From Flavobacterium psychrophilum (lineage in GTDB: Bacteria > Bacteroidota > Bacteroidia > Flavobacteriales > Flavobacteriaceae), in the NCBI GenBank assembly GCA_945869365.1, contig CAMBOW010000033.1:1-17682 (forward strand): 17,682 bases of DNA, read 5' to 3'. Made by a program: the position numbers and the translations under genes. Under the pieces are notes generated by a model. That model was given only the letters and a program-made list of their open reading frames with translations, was not told where the DNA came from and did no database searches. This document shows positions 14,928 to 17,682 of this stretch, piece after piece; position 1 is the first letter of the stretch, and each line of letters opens with the position of its first letter.

Positions 14928-15000
14928 AAAAAAGAGGGTAAAGTTCACTGTACTGGGTTTGGAAATACAACGTGAATTGTATGATATTCGTGCTTCCTAA
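14917..15000 (+). CDS. Candidate small ORF, 27 residues, basic N-terminus (doubtful)
   Basis: An ATG at 14917 opens a 27-codon frame beginning MRAKKKRVKFTVLGLEIQRE, ending 13 bases before the mtnN stop codon on the other strand. Composition looks protein-like (basic head, then alternating hydrophobic residues), but I recognise no family and see no ribosome-binding site. A 6-bp inverted repeat, ATACAA (14965-14970) / TTGTAT (14977-14982), lies within it. Confidence 0.15.
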   Translation: MRAKKKRVKFTVLGLEIQRELYDIRAS

Positions 15001-15013
15001 TATATTTTATAGA

Positions 15014-15709
15014 CTACAAGCCATTAAATAGCTGTTGAATCACCACAACCGAATTGTGCGCGACCAAAGGTAAAAATTCGGTATAACTGTGGCCCGCTTC
15101 ATCGTCGGCTTTGTCGGATATGGTGCGAATGAGCAAAAATGGAATTGAATTTACGGCACACACAAATCCTACTGCTGCACCTTCCATTTCTACCGCATCA
15201 CCCGCGAGTTCAGTAGTGAGGTAGTGGTAATCGTGTAATTCTTTTTGGGTCAGAAACTGATCGCCTGTAACGATTCGCCCGCTGTGTAGGGTATGCTCAA
15301 TTTTTGCCGCGAGTGCCAAAGCTCGGAGTTGGACATCCGTTTCAAAAAAACGGTAGTTTGTATAGGGCACCTGTCCCAGTGGAATCCCCAGTGCTGTGGT
15401 GTTCAAATCGTGTTGTACGCAATCCACGGCCACGACAATATCGCCTACTTCATAACTTGGGTTTAAAGCACCCGCCACACCGGTAAACACAATGGCTTTG
15501 GGCTGAAATGTATCGATCAATTTTTGGGTAACCAAACTCGCAAACACTTTTCCTACCCCACATTTTACTAGCACAACAGACTGACCAAACAAAGTTCCTT
15601 CATAAAACGTAAGCGAGTTCCATTGAGTGGTTTTGGTATGCGCAAGCTGATCTAAATAGGCTTGAATTTCTTCGTCGAGGGCGCCAATCAAGGCAATGGG
15701 TGCTTTCAT
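15014..15709 (-). CDS. mtnN: 5'-methylthioadenosine / S-adenosylhomocysteine nucleosidase
   Basis: The enzyme splits adenine from 5'-methylthioadenosine, S-adenosylhomocysteine and 5'-deoxyadenosine. Length (231) and motifs fit the family: IGALDEEI with Glu14 (E. coli Glu12), FTGVAGAL, VEMEGAAV with Met175 and Glu176, and IRTISDKAD with Asp199 (the catalytic Asp197 of E. coli). Its ATG (15709-15707) overlaps the eutC TGA stop in an ATGA, so translation is likely coupled to the ethanolamine ammonia-lyase genes. I infer that a main local task is removal of 5'-deoxyadenosine shed by the adenosylcobalamin enzyme. Ordinary SAM by-product recycling remains an alternative. No clear terminator follows. 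Confidence 0.95.
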   Translation of the reverse strand: MKAPIALIGALDEEIQAYLDQLAHTKTTQWNSLTFYEGTLFGQSVVLVKCGVGKVFASLVTQKLIDTFQPKAIVFTGVAGALNPSYEVGDIVVAVDCVQHDLNTTALGIPLGQVPYTNYRFFETDVQLRALALAAKIEHTLHSGRIVTGDQFLTQKELHDYHYLTTELAGDAVEMEGAAVGFVCAVNSIPFLLIRTISDKADDEAGHSYTEFLPLVAHNSVVVIQQLFNGL

Positions 15710-16464
15710 TTTAATGCGGCTATGGTGCTGTTGTTTTTTAAAACAACGCCAGTTAATTTTTGTTTGAGTGCTTCTTGAATTAAATAAGCACAGCTTTGGG
15801 CTGCTGACGCATAGGAAAGTCCCTGTGCATGAATGTTAGAAAGGCAATTGCGTTGGTTGTCGGTAATGCCAGAGAAGGGATTATAGGTGAGGTAGGCACC
15901 CATACTGTGCGGTGTACTCAAACCGGGTCGTTCGCCGATAAGCACCAAAACTAGTTGGCTCGATAATACCTCACTTATCGCATCGCCCAAAGCCACTCGT
16001 CCTTGTGTAGCGATGCAAAGTGGCGCATAGGCAATATTGGCATGCTGAAGCAAAGGGAATAAGTGTTCTAAAAAAGGTGCTGCATGTTGTTGAATGGCTT
16101 GTGGCGAAAGACCGTCACAGAGCACAATTGTCAAGGCATAGCCCGAAGTACTTTTCCACTGTTGCAGCATATCAGCTGATTCTTCGTGTAATAGTTTTCC
16201 CAAATCGGGTCTTTTCAGGTAGGTTTCGCGATCGGAAGCTTGGCTCTGGAGGGTGAGTTGCACCGGAAATAAATCCTGCAATTGTTCGGTAAGTGCAGCG
16301 GTATCCAAGAGCGTGTATACGGCATCGCGAGCCGCAGCATGGGACCACGAAAAATCGAGGTTGGCGGCGGTAGGCATCGAACTGCCGCTTTGGCCCAAGC
16401 CAATTCGGGCAGGACTGAGTTCACGTAAATGAGCGAGAACGGCAAAAGTATCGGTTATTTTCAT
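15706..16464 (-). CDS. eutC: Ethanolamine ammonia-lyase small subunit
   Basis: EutC, with EutB, forms the adenosylcobalamin enzyme that converts ethanolamine to acetaldehyde and ammonia. Family stretches are SPARIGLGQSGSSMPT (18-33), DRETYLKRPDLGKLL, VLCDGLSPQAI, VGERPGLSTPHSMGAYLTY-like segment and the RNCLSNIHAQGLSYASAA region. At 252 residues it is about 40 shorter than E. coli EutC; the missing part is the N-terminal tail that in microcompartment systems directs encapsulation. The start at 16464 overlaps the eutB stop by 4 bases (ATGA), and the stop overlaps the mtnN start likewise. The short form is typical of organisms with soluble, non-encapsulated enzyme. Confidence 0.95.
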   Translation of the reverse strand: MKITDTFAVLAHLRELSPARIGLGQSGSSMPTAANLDFSWSHAAARDAVYTLLDTAALTEQLQDLFPVQLTLQSQASDRETYLKRPDLGKLLHEESADMLQQWKSTSGYALTIVLCDGLSPQAIQQHAAPFLEHLFPLLQHANIAYAPLCIATQGRVALGDAISEVLSSQLVLVLIGERPGLSTPHSMGAYLTYNPFSGITDNQRNCLSNIHAQGLSYASAAQSCAYLIQEALKQKLTGVVLKNNSTIAALK

Positions 16465-17682
16465 TTGAGGTACTGTATAAGCGGATGCGACCGATTAATT
16501 TCGGTAGCCAAATCGTGTTGCTCCAGCCAACTGGCAAATTCAGGAGCAGGCTTAAGCCCCAGTAGACGTTGAGTGTTTTGTACATCGTGATAGGAAGTCG
16601 ATTGGTAATTGAGCATCACGTCATCGGCACCGGGAACGCCCATCACAAATCCACAACCGGCAACGGCTATTTGAACCAAGATGGAATCCATATCGTTTTG
16701 GTCGGCTTCGGCATGATTGGTATAACACAGGTCTAGGCCCATGGGAAGTCCGAGTAATTTTCCGCAAAATAAATCTTCAAGGGCGGCCCGATTTATTTGC
16801 TTGCCGTCATACAAATATTCGGGACCAATAAATCCCACCACCGAATTGACCAGCAACGGATTAAATTTTCGCGCTACTGCATAGGCTCTTGCCTCACAGG
16901 TTTGTTGGTCGATACCAGCATGCGCTTGCGCCGACAAAGAAGAACCTTGTCCAGTTTCAAAGTACATGCACTGGTTGCCTACACTCCCTCGATTTAGCGA
17001 CAAGCCGGCTTCTAAACCTTCTTGCAACATCGACAAGTTGATGCCAAAAGATTGGTTGGTTTTCTCGGTTCCGCCAATGGATTGAAACACCAAATCAACC
17101 GGAACTTGTTGCTCAATGAGTTGCAAGGTGGTGGTAAGGTGGGTTAAAACGCACGCTTGGGTAGGAATTTCAAACCGTTGAATGAGATCGTTGAGCAAGT
17201 GGTTTATTTGGGCAATTTGACGGGGATCATCACTCGCCGGATTGATGCCTATCACTGCGTCACCACAGCCATACAGCAGGCCTTCTATCAGTGAAATGCC
17301 AATGCCTTTTAGATCATCTGCCGGATGATTGGGTTGAATGCGAGACGAAAAGTGTCCGGCTAATCCCAAGGTATTTCTAAATCGGGTAGGGTTAATGCAT
17401 TTTTTGGCCACCACCATCAAGTCTTGGTTGCGCATAATTTTGGAAACCGCAGCCACCATTTCGGGTGTGAGCCCCCATTTGATTGCCTGTAATTCCTGGG
17501 TTGTGGTGGTGTGTTGCAACAGCCAATCCCTAAAACTTCCCACCGTATGACCTGAAATTAATTGTAAAGCAACGGCATCATGCGAATCGATAATTAACCG
17601 GCTCACTTCGTCTTCTTCGTAGGGTATGGGCAATTCTTGCAAAAATTTTGCTAGCGGCACCTCGGCCAAACAATACTGCGCG
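16461..17682 (-). CDS. eutB: Ethanolamine ammonia-lyase large subunit, 5'-partial at the window edge
   Basis: This is the TIM-barrel subunit that binds ethanolamine and the cofactor. The frame stays open to the window end (AQYCLAEVPLAKFL), so the TTG at 17669 is not the start; by comparison with E. coli EutB about 46 residues are outside. Counting from that TTG as residue 1, the substrate-contacting residues known from E. coli (Arg160, Gln162, Asn193, Glu287, Asp362) correspond to Arg110, Gln112, Asn143, Glu238 (YFETGQGSSLS) and Asp313 (GLDLCYTNH). GFIGPEYLYDGKQINRA and GADDVMLNYQSTSYHD are strongly conserved. It heads, or lies within, a translationally coupled set eutB-eutC-mtnN. The promoter and any permease or reactivase genes would be beyond the window. 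Confidence 0.96.
   Translation of the reverse strand, partial: AQYCLAEVPLAKFLQELPIPYEEDEVSRLIIDSHDAVALQLISGHTVGSFRDWLLQHTTTTQELQAIKWGLTPEMVAAVSKIMRNQDLMVVAKKCINPTRFRNTLGLAGHFSSRIQPNHPADDLKGIGISLIEGLLYGCGDAVIGINPASDDPRQIAQINHLLNDLIQRFEIPTQACVLTHLTTTLQLIEQQVPVDLVFQSIGGTEKTNQSFGINLSMLQEGLEAGLSLNRGSVGNQCMYFETGQGSSLSAQAHAGIDQQTCEARAYAVARKFNPLLVNSVVGFIGPEYLYDGKQINRAALEDLFCGKLLGLPMGLDLCYTNHAEADQNDMDSILVQIAVAGCGFVMGVPGADDVMLNYQSTSYHDVQNTQRLLGLKPAPEFASWLEQHDLATEINRSHPLIQYLK

Noticed and set aside
14965-14982. ATACAA-N6-TTGTAT hairpin as the mtnN terminator
   Set aside because: In the mtnN transcript the T-run comes about 30 bases after the hairpin, too far for an intrinsic terminator, and the stem is AT-rich.
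16461-17682. Truncated or degraded eutB
   Set aside because: The frame is open through the window edge and aligns upstream of the apparent TTG start; it is cut by the window, not by mutation.
1-17682. CRISPR array, insertion sequence, prophage, tRNA or attachment site
   Set aside because: I found no regularly spaced direct repeats, transposase or integrase, terminal inverted repeats, or tRNA-like sequence on either strand.

Overview
The window looks like a chromosomal segment of a flavobacterium-like member of the Bacteroidetes. The evidence is a TonB-dependent receptor paired with a DUF4249 lipoprotein, a DUF3276 (PUR-like) protein, a long NusB followed by a DUF1573 lipoprotein and YajC, leucine dehydrogenase, very few Shine-Dalgarno sequences, and promoter -7 boxes of the Bacteroidetes type TAnnTTTG ahead of several genes. 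I see no insertion sequence, prophage, CRISPR array, tRNA or rRNA. Most of the content is housekeeping.

Layout. 1-587: 3' end of an unrecognised plus-strand gene that abuts, with zero spacing, the convergent DUF4249/TonB receptor pair (588-3795, minus). 3921-6560 (minus): icd, rplS and trmD, each with its own apparent promoter. 6700-8075 (plus): a cyclophilin-FKBP fusion prolyl isomerase and a small haem c lipoprotein, closed by a bidirectional terminator shared with the DUF3276 gene. 8127-10334 (minus): DUF3276 and an ABC exporter half-transporter. 10533-13482 (plus): leucine dehydrogenase, then nusB-DUF1573-yajC, closed by a second bidirectional terminator. 13583-14836 (minus): pepT. 14837-15013: a spacer with two tiny plus-strand ORFs of doubtful reality. 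15014-17682 (minus): eutB (5' part outside the window), eutC and mtnN, joined by ATGA overlaps.

The most interesting unit is eutB-eutC-mtnN. Ethanolamine ammonia-lyase uses adenosylcobalamin and can lose its cofactor with release of 5'-deoxyadenosine; MTA/SAH nucleosidase is known to cleave 5'-deoxyadenosine. Coupling of the two suggests a built-in clean-up step, and the EutC here lacks the long N-terminal tail seen in microcompartment-type EutC. Other points worth a second look are the dual-family immunophilin, internal repeats in the long NusB, a non-canonical Walker B residue in the ABC exporter, inverted repeats over the leucine dehydrogenase and DUF3276 promoters, and a terminator whose loop holds the leucine dehydrogenase stop codon and whose 3' arm overlaps the nusB promoter.
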